From Flavobacterium sp. Root901 (GTDB taxonomy: Bacteria; Bacteroidota; Bacteroidia; Flavobacteriales; Flavobacteriaceae), in the NCBI RefSeq assembly GCF_001429765.1, contig NZ_LMJB01000006.1:844824-908823 (forward strand): a stretch of DNA of 64,000 bases. Direction: 5' to 3'. This document shows, one piece after another, positions 32,693 through 40,760 of the stretch. Numbering within the stretch: the stretch's first letter is position 1; each line of letters begins with the position of its first letter. A program made the position numbers and the translations under genes. A model generated the notes under the pieces. That model did not search any database and had not been told where the DNA came from. It saw only the letters and a list, made by a program, of their open reading frames with translations.

Positions 32693-33247
32693 TTAGTTTT
32701 TTGGTAACAATACAGCATTCACAACATGAATTACACCATTTGACTGGTTAACATCTGCAATTGTAACTTTAGATTTATTACCATTTTCGTCAGTAATGTA
32801 TAAATTCTTTCCTTGCATCCAGGCAGTAAGGGTACCACCGCTGACAGTTTTTAGAGTTGCTTTTCCGTTACCTGCTTTGATGGCTTCGGCAATATCAGAA
32901 GCATTCATTTTTCCTGCAACAACATGATAGGTTAAGATCGTTTGTAATTGTTTTTTGTTTTCAGGTTTTAATAATGTTTCAACAGTTCCTTTTGGCAATT
33001 TATCAAAAGCAGCATTCGTTGGAGCAAAAACTGTAAAAGGTCCTGCGCCTTGTAATGTTTCTACTAATTCGGCAGCTTTTACTGCAGCTACAAGAGTAGT
33101 ATGATCTTTTGAGTTAACGGCATTTTCAATAATATTTTTGTTTGGATACATTGCTGCACCTCCAACCATTACTGATTTTTGAGCGAAAGATGTAAATCCA
33201 AATGTTAAGGCTAAAATTGCTGCGGCTAAAAATTTTCTAGTTTTCAT
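32693..33247 (-). CDS. Fasciclin (FAS1) domain secreted protein
   Basis: The 184-residue protein has a signal peptide (cleavage after SFAQ, residue 22), then one FAS1 domain. The H1-like motif FTVFAPTNAAFDKLP (residues 92-106) and the H2-like block LTYHVVAGKMNASDI are clear. It ends with the TIADVNQSNGVIHVVNAVLLP strand typical of bacterial FAS1 proteins. Such proteins mediate adhesion or bind lipids or polysaccharides outside the cell. It is a single gene. Confidence 0.92.
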   Translation of the reverse strand: MKTRKFLAAAILALTFGFTSFAQKSVMVGGAAMYPNKNIIENAVNSKDHTTLVAAVKAAELVETLQGAGPFTVFAPTNAAFDKLPKGTVETLLKPENKKQLQTILTYHVVAGKMNASDIAEAIKAGNGKATLKTVSGGTLTAWMQGKNLYITDENGNKSKVTIADVNQSNGVIHVVNAVLLPKN

Positions 33248-33446
33248 AATTAATTTTTTAAGTTATAAAGTCATTTACGACGTAACAATCATTTTGGTTT
33301 TAACAAAAAAAATATAAATGAAATTTTATGGCGTGATTTACAAAATTTACTATGAAAAACAAGTACTTACAAATTATTATAATTTTAAAATAATTTGTAT
33401 TTATTGAAGATTCTGTTTAATTATTACTCCTAAATCTCTATTTGGT

Positions 33447-36400
33447 TTACAAATGCAGTTCTGTTAAATTATGAATAGAATGATAGCCCAATTTACGATA
33501 GCTTTCAAACTGTGCTTCATCAAAAAACTGATCTGCCGTAGATTGCTGTGGAAAATCTGGATTACTCAAGGCATATTCGCGTATATCTATAGGTTCATCG
33601 CCGGTTAATGTCGCTTTAATGTAAATTAAAGTACCTTTCGTTTTTGTGTCCGGATAAATAATCTCTCCTTTTATGATATGTTTTTTCTTCGATTTCTCGA
33701 CCAGTTTCGTAATATCTTCAAAATTATCAAACACAATTTCAACACCAAAATCAATTCTGCATCTTCTAATAGCATTTGCGAGACCTTCGCAGGCAATGTC
33801 CTGGTCCTGCTCGCCATCGCCAAGAATAATGTAACTGCAGCGTCTTCTTATGAGTTCGTATAATCCCATATTATCAAAGTGTCCCCCATCAGAAAGACAG
33901 ACATAATTTTTATTAATATCTGATTTTCCAACCAAATCCCTAATCAAATAAATTAAACCGAATGTAGGATCAGGATTTTTCCATTTCTCACGTCTTGTAT
34001 TACCAAGCCACCATCCTAGTCGGACATTAAATAATGTCAGCAAAAAAGCCAAGGGAGCAGAAGAATGATAACCCCAGTTAGGATTAACAGCCGCTCCAGA
34101 AATTGCCATGGCTGTACCTATAGTCGGACCGCCATTCTGATTAGAAAATTTTGCTGTAGGACGATATCCGTATTCATAAACATTATCAACATCCCATGTT
34201 GAAGCTCTTGTAGGGCTAAAATCGTAACCACAGTACAAAGGTGTAAAAACAAATGATTCTGCTTTGCGATCCTGTCGGTCAAGTGCCGAAACAACCGTTG
34301 CGTTGAGAGCAGTATTAAGAATAGGAAAAGGCCCGGAATAATTGTTTTTAACCAACATCGAAGACAGTAATATATCATCATTTGTATCAAAACCCGTGAA
34401 AGCATTTGCAGTTTTAATACGATCTTCTCTACTTCGGGTTGCTCCCATAAAAGCTCTTACAAGTCTGTTGCGATAAAAATGATGAAGAGAAAATTCATTA
34501 ACTCCAATCCGCCAGCTTAAAAAGATTGTAAGCACAGATAATCCAACTGTTATCCCGCAATTCTGCCAGGTATCAGGTTTAGATCTGATTTCGTTTATAA
34601 TTGCAGAACCAATAAGAATGACTCCAATCATGAAAATAAAGGGTACAATCTTTACAATAGTATTCATAATACTCTTAGTATTTTCTGGTTCTGCTGCATC
34701 TTTAGATACAAATGCCTTTTTAACTCCCCAGGCCACAACTCCTGCCCAGGTTGGCAAAGCAATAAAAGCTCCGTCTTTAAAACAACTCCATAAAGCAGGC
34801 ATAATAAATATTCCAAAACAAATAAGGATCCAAAAAAATATAAACCGATTTACATAAGCTCCAGTCCTTCCCCACCATTCCCTGCGGTAATCAGGAAATA
34901 TCTTGCCCATAATTGCCATTCTTGTTATTATGGCAAGGGAAAAAATTTCTAAAACTGCAGGAAGACCAATTAGCAGCATTATCTTATTGGCAATATCTAA
35001 ATCTACTTTTTGTTCTAAAACTAAATCAGAATCTATTTTTTTTATATAACTGCTAAAAAAATTGAATGAAATGTGATAATATTTCCAAAATAAAAAAAGT
35101 AAAAAGCACAAAACAGCCGAAGCACAAATTGAGGATACTATAAGCCAGAACAATCTGATCTGCTTATCTCTTTTTTCATTTTTATCTTCTGTTAATACTT
35201 TCTTTGCTACTGTTGCCTTACTTAACTGAATAAGATCTTTTCTTATATGATAATTGCCTACTACGCCAACTAAAATCAATGCTCCAAGTGATGGAATAGC
35301 AACATTTATTAAAAACCAATAAAAAATAGTTTGATTATTATTGCAGATTTGCTCTAATGTTACATTAGACATAAATGTACTTATCATAAAAGCACAAAAA
35401 ATAGTCCATATTATCAGTAATGTAGGAAGATCGTTTGCTATATTCGTAAGTTTGGAAATATTAATATTAAAAAGTTTCCAGATTTTTGGCGCCTTTTTTA
35501 CTTTCCTGCCTTGTTCTACCTGATAGAAAGACCGCATGGCAAATGCCGCTATAAATGCCCCTATAATCAGCATTACACTATTCAGCCATAGATAATGTAT
35601 TTCAGTTTTCTTTCCTATACCTCTAAATTGATCTGCAAGATATTCCCAAAAATTGTAAAGATCTAAAATAAGGGAAAAAACGGTCAGGAATATCAGTAAT
35701 AACAGGACTTGATTCACAATTGTATTTCTGAGCCAGGTCATTCCTGATGTCCATGCATCGGGTGACATTAAGCCTACATTGGGAGACAAATAATTGCTGA
35801 ACATCCTTAACCAGCGTATTGGGCGGACTTCATCAGCAAATGGATCTGATGATTTTTGCGGACATAACTGATCCGTAACCTTACTCAGCGATCCGGAGCG
35901 TTTTATCCATGAAGTGTACCAGGTTCCTATATAACCTCCTCCTGAAACGGTTGATAAATAATCTATTTGTCCTAAAACGCCCAAACTTGCTAATCGCTGA
36001 AGAATCCCCAGATTGAAAGTAGCTGAACGGATTCCTCCACCGGAAAAAGCAAGTCCGTAAAGTTTCATTTTCGATGCTCTTACAATTGGGTCGCCTTTAT
36101 TTTCTTCACTCGTTAATCCTGTTATCGTATCGTCTTTCTTTTCACTATCAGATGAATAAACGTCTAAAATTTCTTCATTCTTTGACGCCCGCCATTCGTC
36201 TTTTCTCTTCTTACGTGCCCTTTCAATCTCATTTAATTCATCATTAAATAAGGTTTCAAATGGCAGGGTGAATTCTCTTTTTATATTATCAGTTTTATCG
36301 TCTCTCAATAATTCTGAAAGAAGCAAATTATCATTTTCGAGGTATTTCTCTGCTGTTTTTCGATTATTATTCCACCATATTTTATGATTTTGAAAATCGG

Positions 36401-36962
36401 TTTCTTTTAAGAAGTTATGATATTCATCTTCTTTTTTATCAGGAGTATAAAATTGATAAAGACGTATATAATATGAAGATTGGTTTTGACCAACGATAGC
36501 TAATATAACCTGTACCGGCATATATTCAAGTATTGCCGAAAGTTTTTTGCGTTCTTCTAACTTCCCCTTATATAAGGCAGCGCGTATTTGCTTTCTCCAA
36601 AAAAAAGGCACCTTAAATAATAAAAGTTCTTTACTTTCGGGGTTATCTGCATATTTTTTATCCAGATTTTCCCCAAGCCAATCTAACAAATTATATATAA
36701 TATCAAAATATACATTTATTAAATTCTGACTATCAGGTTCATCAAGAGTATGAAAAACCAAATCTGTTATTTCATCTATCTGAGCCGGAGTTAGTCCGGC
36801 TTTTAACTTAAAATCATCATTACTTTTCGTTTTAAGATTCTTCCATGAATCCTTGCCTGTAAACTCTTTGGGGAAATTATTTTGAGGATCGTTTTTTAAA
36901 ATATCCTGAAAAAGAGTCAAATACGATATTGCTTCAGCGGTTAGGTCAGTTACAATGTCCAT
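33447..36962 (-). CDS. Patatin-like phospholipase with an inserted multi-pass membrane domain
   Basis: The 1171-residue protein begins with about 300 residues of charged helical sequence without a signal peptide. The patatin N-terminal half follows: oxyanion loop SGGGIRSA (from residue 307) and nucleophile region STVSGGGYIG with Ser340. A membrane part with at least seven hydrophobic segments then spans about residues 420-850. The catalytic Asp motif SDGGHFDNMGLYEL comes only near residue 1025, after the second patatin half (FSLHHFYRNRLVRAF, ALDRQDRKAESFVFTPLY). The two catalytic residues are thus about 685 residues apart. The enzyme should cut acyl chains from lipids at the inner membrane. 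It stands alone, divergent from the ExbD-like pair. Confidence 0.82.
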   Translation of the reverse strand: MDIVTDLTAEAISYLTLFQDILKNDPQNNFPKEFTGKDSWKNLKTKSNDDFKLKAGLTPAQIDEITDLVFHTLDEPDSQNLINVYFDIIYNLLDWLGENLDKKYADNPESKELLLFKVPFFWRKQIRAALYKGKLEERKKLSAILEYMPVQVILAIVGQNQSSYYIRLYQFYTPDKKEDEYHNFLKETDFQNHKIWWNNNRKTAEKYLENDNLLLSELLRDDKTDNIKREFTLPFETLFNDELNEIERARKKRKDEWRASKNEEILDVYSSDSEKKDDTITGLTSEENKGDPIVRASKMKLYGLAFSGGGIRSATFNLGILQRLASLGVLGQIDYLSTVSGGGYIGTWYTSWIKRSGSLSKVTDQLCPQKSSDPFADEVRPIRWLRMFSNYLSPNVGLMSPDAWTSGMTWLRNTIVNQVLLLLIFLTVFSLILDLYNFWEYLADQFRGIGKKTEIHYLWLNSVMLIIGAFIAAFAMRSFYQVEQGRKVKKAPKIWKLFNINISKLTNIANDLPTLLIIWTIFCAFMISTFMSNVTLEQICNNNQTIFYWFLINVAIPSLGALILVGVVGNYHIRKDLIQLSKATVAKKVLTEDKNEKRDKQIRLFWLIVSSICASAVLCFLLFLFWKYYHISFNFFSSYIKKIDSDLVLEQKVDLDIANKIMLLIGLPAVLEIFSLAIITRMAIMGKIFPDYRREWWGRTGAYVNRFIFFWILICFGIFIMPALWSCFKDGAFIALPTWAGVVAWGVKKAFVSKDAAEPENTKSIMNTIVKIVPFIFMIGVILIGSAIINEIRSKPDTWQNCGITVGLSVLTIFLSWRIGVNEFSLHHFYRNRLVRAFMGATRSREDRIKTANAFTGFDTNDDILLSSMLVKNNYSGPFPILNTALNATVVSALDRQDRKAESFVFTPLYCGYDFSPTRASTWDVDNVYEYGYRPTAKFSNQNGGPTIGTAMAISGAAVNPNWGYHSSAPLAFLLTLFNVRLGWWLGNTRREKWKNPDPTFGLIYLIRDLVGKSDINKNYVCLSDGGHFDNMGLYELIRRRCSYIILGDGEQDQDIACEGLANAIRRCRIDFGVEIVFDNFEDITKLVEKSKKKHIIKGEIIYPDTKTKGTLIYIKATLTGDEPIDIREYALSNPDFPQQSTADQFFDEAQFESYRKLGYHSIHNLTELHL

Positions 36963-37295
36963 AACAAATAAGATTAAATGATTACTTATTAGAGATTTCG
37001 ATAAAAAAAATCGAATTGCAGAGCTAACTTCGTGTTTGGGAGGATATTTATAGGTCTAAATCGTGCTCTTTGAATAAAAGGGTATTGGGATTTTTAAAAT
37101 ATTAAAATAGATGACTAAATTACATTAAAAATCTATTCAAAAAGCAAGTATAACTACCTGTTTACAAAATACTTAATTTTATAAATTAACATTTTAAGTT
37201 AATGCAATTTTAAAAAATTAACATTTTAAAAGAATTTAATTCAGATATTAAATCGAAACATTTATTTTATTACATTAGTATTAAATTCATCGATT
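36963..37295. other. Divergent intergenic region with a 15-bp direct repeat
   Basis: These 333 bp separate the patatin gene from the first ExbD-like gene. They are very AT-rich, contain no open frame of note, and hold AAATTAACATTTTAA twice (37183-37197 and 37215-37229), 32 bp apart, i.e. three helical turns. No clear TAnnTTTG box was identified. Confidence 0.5.
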
Positions 37296-37820
37296 ATGAA
37301 AAATCTACCGCAAAAAGTTAGAAGCAGAAAATTAAGTTCCAGAGTTGATTTAACTGCAATGGTTAGTGTTTCTTTTTTACTGATTATATTTTTTATGGTT
37401 GCTACAGAGTTGAGAAAGCCCAAAATAATGGATTTAAGTCTCCCAGATTATGACTGTGATGATTGCCATTCTGGATGTATTGACGCAACTAGAATATATA
37501 CGATATTACTAGATGACAATAACAAAATAGTAGCATATTCAGGTTTATTAGATTATCCTCTAGAAACACCTAAAAAACTCGTATATGGAAAGAATGGAAT
37601 ACATAAAGAATTGCTTAATAAACAAAAAGCCATACTGGAGTATTCTACTGCGTTAGGAAAACCTAAAAGCGGAGCTATTGTAATAATTAAACCAAGTAAA
37701 AAATCTAATTTTAAAAATCTTGTTGATATTCTCGATGAAATGGCAATTACAAAAATTGATACTTATGCAATTGTAAATGATTTTAGTCAGGAGGAATCTA
37801 AATTATTGGCCTCAAATTAA
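37296..37820 (+). CDS. ExbD-like protein lacking the membrane Asp (copy 1)
   Basis: The 174-residue protein has the ExbD layout: a basic cytoplasmic N-terminus (residues 1-19), one membrane helix (residues 20-37) and a periplasmic domain ending LVDILDEMAITKIDTYAIV. In ordinary Bacteroidota ExbD the helix starts TPMVDLGFLL, whose Asp relays protons. Here it reads TAMVSVSFLL, so the Asp is Ser24 and the Pro is Ala21. After the helix comes a Cys cluster (CDDCHSGC) not usual for ExbD. No exbB or tonB lies nearby. It is either a regulator or accessory of another ExbB-ExbD motor or has lost motor function. It shares a near-identical 5' end with copy 2, 27 bp downstream. Confidence 0.78.
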   Translation: MKNLPQKVRSRKLSSRVDLTAMVSVSFLLIIFFMVATELRKPKIMDLSLPDYDCDDCHSGCIDATRIYTILLDDNNKIVAYSGLLDYPLETPKKLVYGKNGIHKELLNKQKAILEYSTALGKPKSGAIVIIKPSKKSNFKNLVDILDEMAITKIDTYAIVNDFSQEESKLLASN

Positions 37821-37867
37821 TTTTATATTCACCTAAATCTAAAACTATGAAAAATCTACCGCAAAAA

Positions 37868-37895
37868 GTTAGAAGCAGAAAGTTAGAAGCAGAAA
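37868..37895 (+). repeat. 14-bp tandem duplication at the 5' end of the second ExbD-like gene
   Basis: GTTAGAAGCAGAAA occurs twice in a row (37868-37881, 37882-37895) but once at the same place in copy 1. The extra unit shifts the frame by two and brings in a TAA at 37898-37900. Confidence 0.9.
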
Positions 37896-37923
37896 GTTAA
37901 GTTCCAGACTTGATTTAACTGCA

Positions 37924-38388
37924 ATGGTTAGTGTTTCTTTTTTACTGATTATATTTTTTATGCTTGTTGGTGAATTATCTAAACCTAAAGTTATGGAGTA
38001 CGACTTTAGCAATCGTGAAGGCTGCAGATTTGGAGAATGTAATAAACCTGACGAAAATCGTATTATGACAATTCTTTTAGATGATAATAATAAAATAGTC
38101 ACTTATTGCGGATTATTATTTGATCCTATTATTACTCCAAAAGAGATTGAATACGGTAAAAATGGAATTAGAAAAGAGTTATTAGCTAGAAAAAAAACTG
38201 TGCTAGAATATTCAGCCAAATTAGGTAAGCCAAGTCAAGGCATTACAGTAATTATTAAACCTGCTAAAAAATCTAATTATGGTAATTTAGTCGATATTCT
38301 TGATGAAATGAAAATAACAGGAATTACGTCTTATGCGATTATACCTGAATTTACTCCGGATGAAACTAAATTATTAGCTTCTAATTAA
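37924..38388 (+). CDS. ExbD-like protein lacking the membrane Asp (copy 2, 5' end out of frame)
   Basis: The open frame from ATG 37924 gives 154 residues starting at the membrane helix (MVSVSFLLIIFFML). The true ancestral start is ATG 37847: MKNLPQKVRSRK is the same as in copy 1, but the 14-bp tandem duplication puts it out of frame. Removing one repeat joins both parts perfectly (37910 would be in frame with 37847). Like copy 1 it has Ser where ExbD has the proton-relay Asp, and a Cys-containing stretch after the helix (CRFGEC). As read, the cytoplasmic N-terminus would be missing and an efficient start site is not obvious. It may be dead, or switched on and off by loss or gain of the repeat. 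Confidence 0.7.
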   Translation: MVSVSFLLIIFFMLVGELSKPKVMEYDFSNREGCRFGECNKPDENRIMTILLDDNNKIVTYCGLLFDPIITPKEIEYGKNGIRKELLARKKTVLEYSAKLGKPSQGITVIIKPAKKSNYGNLVDILDEMKITGITSYAIIPEFTPDETKLLASN

Positions 38389-38485
38389 TTGAATAAAATT
38401 TGGCTTCAAAAGTTTCTTGACTCCTCTCAAACTAACAAACGTGAACAACTTGAAACTTTGAACCTGAAACAAATAAACACAAAAA

Positions 38486-38513
38486 AAAGTCCCGCAAAAA
38501 GCGGGACTTTCTA
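38486..38513. terminator. Bidirectional terminator between ExbD-like gene and rpsA
   Basis: AAAGTCCCGC (38486-38495) pairs with GCGGGACTTT (38501-38510), with A tract on the left and T-rich sequence on the right. Confidence 0.9.
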
Positions 38514-38531
38514 TTTAGAGGAAGCTAAGAA

Positions 38532-40310
38532 TTATTTTTTCTCAGTTTTTTCCATTTTAGCTTTTAATGCAGCTAATACATCATTGTTATCTCCTAAAGT
38601 TGCAGCTGGTGCGTTTGTAGTAGATGCAGATGAAGTATTTTCAGCAGCAGCTTTCACGTTTTTCTCTTCTTCTTCACGGAAGATAGCAGTGTGAGAAGCA
38701 ACTACTCTTTTAAATTCTTTGTTGAACTCGATTACTTTGAAATCAGCAGTATCACCTTTTTTCAATTTCTTTCCGTCTTCTTTTTCAAGGTGACGAGTTG
38801 GAATGAAAGCAACGATATCATCTCCGAATTCTACAGTAGCTCCTTTGTCAACGATTTCAGAAATTTCACCATTGTGGATAGTTCCTACAGCGAAAGAATC
38901 TTCGTATTGATCCCAAGGATTAGCAGTAGTTTGTTTGTGACCTAAAGATAATTTACGTCCTTCAACATCTAATTCTAATACTACTACATCAAGTTTTTCA
39001 CCAACGTTTACAAACTCAGATGGGTGTTTGATTTTCTTAGTCCAAGAAAGGTCAGAAATGTAGATTAATCCATCAATTCCTTCTTCTAATTCTACGAAAA
39101 TACCAAAGTTTGTAAAGTTTCTAACGATACCTGTATGTTTAGAACCTACTGGGTATTTAGAAGTAATGTCTGTCCATGGATCTTGAGTCAATTGTTTGAT
39201 ACCTAATGACATTTTACGGTCATCTCTATCTAAAGTTAAGATAACAGCCTCAACAACATCTCCAACTTTCACGAAGTCCTGAGCAGAACGTAAGTGAGTT
39301 GACCATGACATTTCAGAAACGTGGATTAAACCTTCAACACCTTCAGCAACTTCGATAAATGCACCGTAATCAGCGATTACAACTACTTTACCTTTTACTT
39401 TATCACCAATTGTTAAATTAGCATCTAAAGCATCCCATGGGTGAGCGTTTAATTGTTTTAATCCTAATTGAATTCTTGTTTTCTCATCATCGAAATCAAG
39501 GATTACAACGTTTAATTTTTGGTCTAATTCAAGAACTTCACTTGGGTGGTTGATTCTGCTCCAAGAAAGGTCAGTAATGTGAATTAATCCGTCTACACCA
39601 CCTAAGTCAATGAACACACCATAAGAAGTAATGTTTTTAACAACACCTTCTAATACTTGTCCTTTTTGTAATTGACCGATGATTTCTTTTTTCTGTACTT
39701 CAATATCAGCTTCGATAAGAGCTTTGTGAGATACAACAACATTTTTGAATTCGTGGTTGATTTTTACCACTTTGAATTCCATCATTTTGTTTACATATAC
39801 ATCGTAGTCTCTAATTGGCTTAACGTCAATTTGAGATCCTGGTAAGAACGCCTCGATACCGAATACATCAACGATCATACCTCCTTTAGTTCTGCATTTA
39901 ACAAAACCGTTAACGATTTCTCCAGTTTCATTAGCTGCAATAACTCTATCCCAAGATTTGATAGTACGTGCTTTTCTGTGAGATAATACTAACTGACCTG
40001 TTTTGTCCTCACGGATGTCAATTAATACTTCTACTTTGTCACCTACTTTTAAGTTTGGGTTGTAACGGAATTCATTTAAAGAAATAACACCTTCAGATTT
40101 AGCATTGATATCAACGATAACGTCTCTATCTGTAATTCTAACAACAACTCCTTCAACTACTTCTTCCTGATCTGTAGCGATGAAAGTTTTTGATACTAGT
40201 TCTTCAAACTCTTGTAAGTTTTTCTCATCTACTGCATCGATTCCTTCTTGGAAGTTATGCCAGTTAAAATTTGCTAAAAACTCTTCTTGTGATTTTAATT
40301 GTTCAGACAT
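38532..40310 (-). CDS. rpsA: 30S ribosomal protein S1
   Basis: The 592-residue protein has an N-terminal S1-like region and six S1 RNA-binding domains, recognisable by repeated GxVxxI / GAFVEV-type segments (VEGVVVRITDRDVIVDI, LEGVVKNITSYGVFIDLGGVDGLIHITDLSW, KGKVVVIADYGAFIEVAEGVEGLIHVSEMSW, and so on). It binds mRNA leaders and helps initiation on the 30S subunit. The short C-terminal tail is Ala/Asn/Thr-rich and ends KAKMEKTEKK. It has a full promoter 120 bp upstream and ends at the strong terminator at 38486-38513. Confidence 0.97.
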   Translation of the reverse strand: MSEQLKSQEEFLANFNWHNFQEGIDAVDEKNLQEFEELVSKTFIATDQEEVVEGVVVRITDRDVIVDINAKSEGVISLNEFRYNPNLKVGDKVEVLIDIREDKTGQLVLSHRKARTIKSWDRVIAANETGEIVNGFVKCRTKGGMIVDVFGIEAFLPGSQIDVKPIRDYDVYVNKMMEFKVVKINHEFKNVVVSHKALIEADIEVQKKEIIGQLQKGQVLEGVVKNITSYGVFIDLGGVDGLIHITDLSWSRINHPSEVLELDQKLNVVILDFDDEKTRIQLGLKQLNAHPWDALDANLTIGDKVKGKVVVIADYGAFIEVAEGVEGLIHVSEMSWSTHLRSAQDFVKVGDVVEAVILTLDRDDRKMSLGIKQLTQDPWTDITSKYPVGSKHTGIVRNFTNFGIFVELEEGIDGLIYISDLSWTKKIKHPSEFVNVGEKLDVVVLELDVEGRKLSLGHKQTTANPWDQYEDSFAVGTIHNGEISEIVDKGATVEFGDDIVAFIPTRHLEKEDGKKLKKGDTADFKVIEFNKEFKRVVASHTAIFREEEEKNVKAAAENTSSASTTNAPAATLGDNNDVLAALKAKMEKTEKK

Positions 40311-40424
40311 GCTGATAAAAAAATTTGTATTCTGCTTTTCTTGAGTTTCTTAATGTGATAGAAAATACAGAAGTTGTTTTACATAAAAGGTTGATACCTA
40401 AAGGAAACTCTTCTTCACCAAAAG
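40311..40424 (-). promoter_or_regulatory. Untranslated leader of rpsA
   Basis: From the predicted transcription start near 40424 to the start codon are about 114 nt without any open frame of note. In other bacteria rpsA is autoregulated by S1 binding to its leader; that this happens here is inference. Several A/U-rich single-stranded stretches suitable for S1 are present. Confidence 0.35.
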
Positions 40425-40429
40425 GTCTG

Positions 40430-40459
40430 CAAAATTACTACAAATATTTGGATTTACAA
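40430..40459 (-). promoter_or_regulatory. Promoter of rpsA
   Basis: On the minus strand TTG (40459-40457), a 19-bp spacer and TAATTTTG (40437-40430) fit the Bacteroidota consensus. Confidence 0.7.
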
Positions 40460-40527
40460 AACAAATCGAAATGATTATCAGGATGTTGATTAGAAGCAGA
40501 CGAATTTAGGTTTTTTCAGACGTTTTG

Positions 40528-40600
40528 TCCCGCTATCCATTCCAATCTTTTATGTCTCGTGAAAAAACGAGACATAAAAGGATTTCCATTTCTATCGGGA
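40528..40600. repeat. Large palindromic intergenic element
   Basis: An inner perfect stem (CTTTTATGTCTCGT at 40547-40560 with ACGAGACATAAAAG at 40567-40580) sits inside an outer imperfect stem whose ends are GTCCCG and CGGGAC. The whole folds into one arm of roughly 33 bp. There is no coding potential. It lies in the 450-bp gap upstream of rpsA and after the nucleoside permease promoter side; similar elements are dispersed in flavobacterial genomes (from memory). Confidence 0.65.
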
Positions 40601-40664
40601 CTAGATTAGATGTTTTTGATTTCATAAGACGTTTTCAAACAAAAGGAGACTAATTTGAAACTAG

Positions 40665-40699
40665 AAAACCCGACAGGTTTTAAAAACCTGTCGGGTTTG
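40665..40699. repeat. Perfect CCCGACAGG hairpin
   Basis: AAACCCGACAGGTTTT pairs with AAAACCTGTCGGGTTT almost without a loop, flanked by A and T runs. It can act as an intrinsic terminator in either direction and resembles a dispersed flavobacterial hairpin. Confidence 0.75.
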
Positions 40700-40760
40700 G
40701 GGTATTCAACTCTCTTTGTTATAAAGATTTAAACTTTTACAAAGATTATATTTTAAAATC

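Noticed and set aside
34118..34405. 95-codon minus-strand frame within the patatin gene
   Set aside because: It is in another frame of the same strand as a clear gene with catalytic motifs.
36963..38388. Patatin plus ExbD-like genes as a defence island
   Set aside because: There is no nucleotidyltransferase, nuclease, integrase or other defence gene nearby, and base composition does not differ. The idea is kept only as an open question in the patatin finding.
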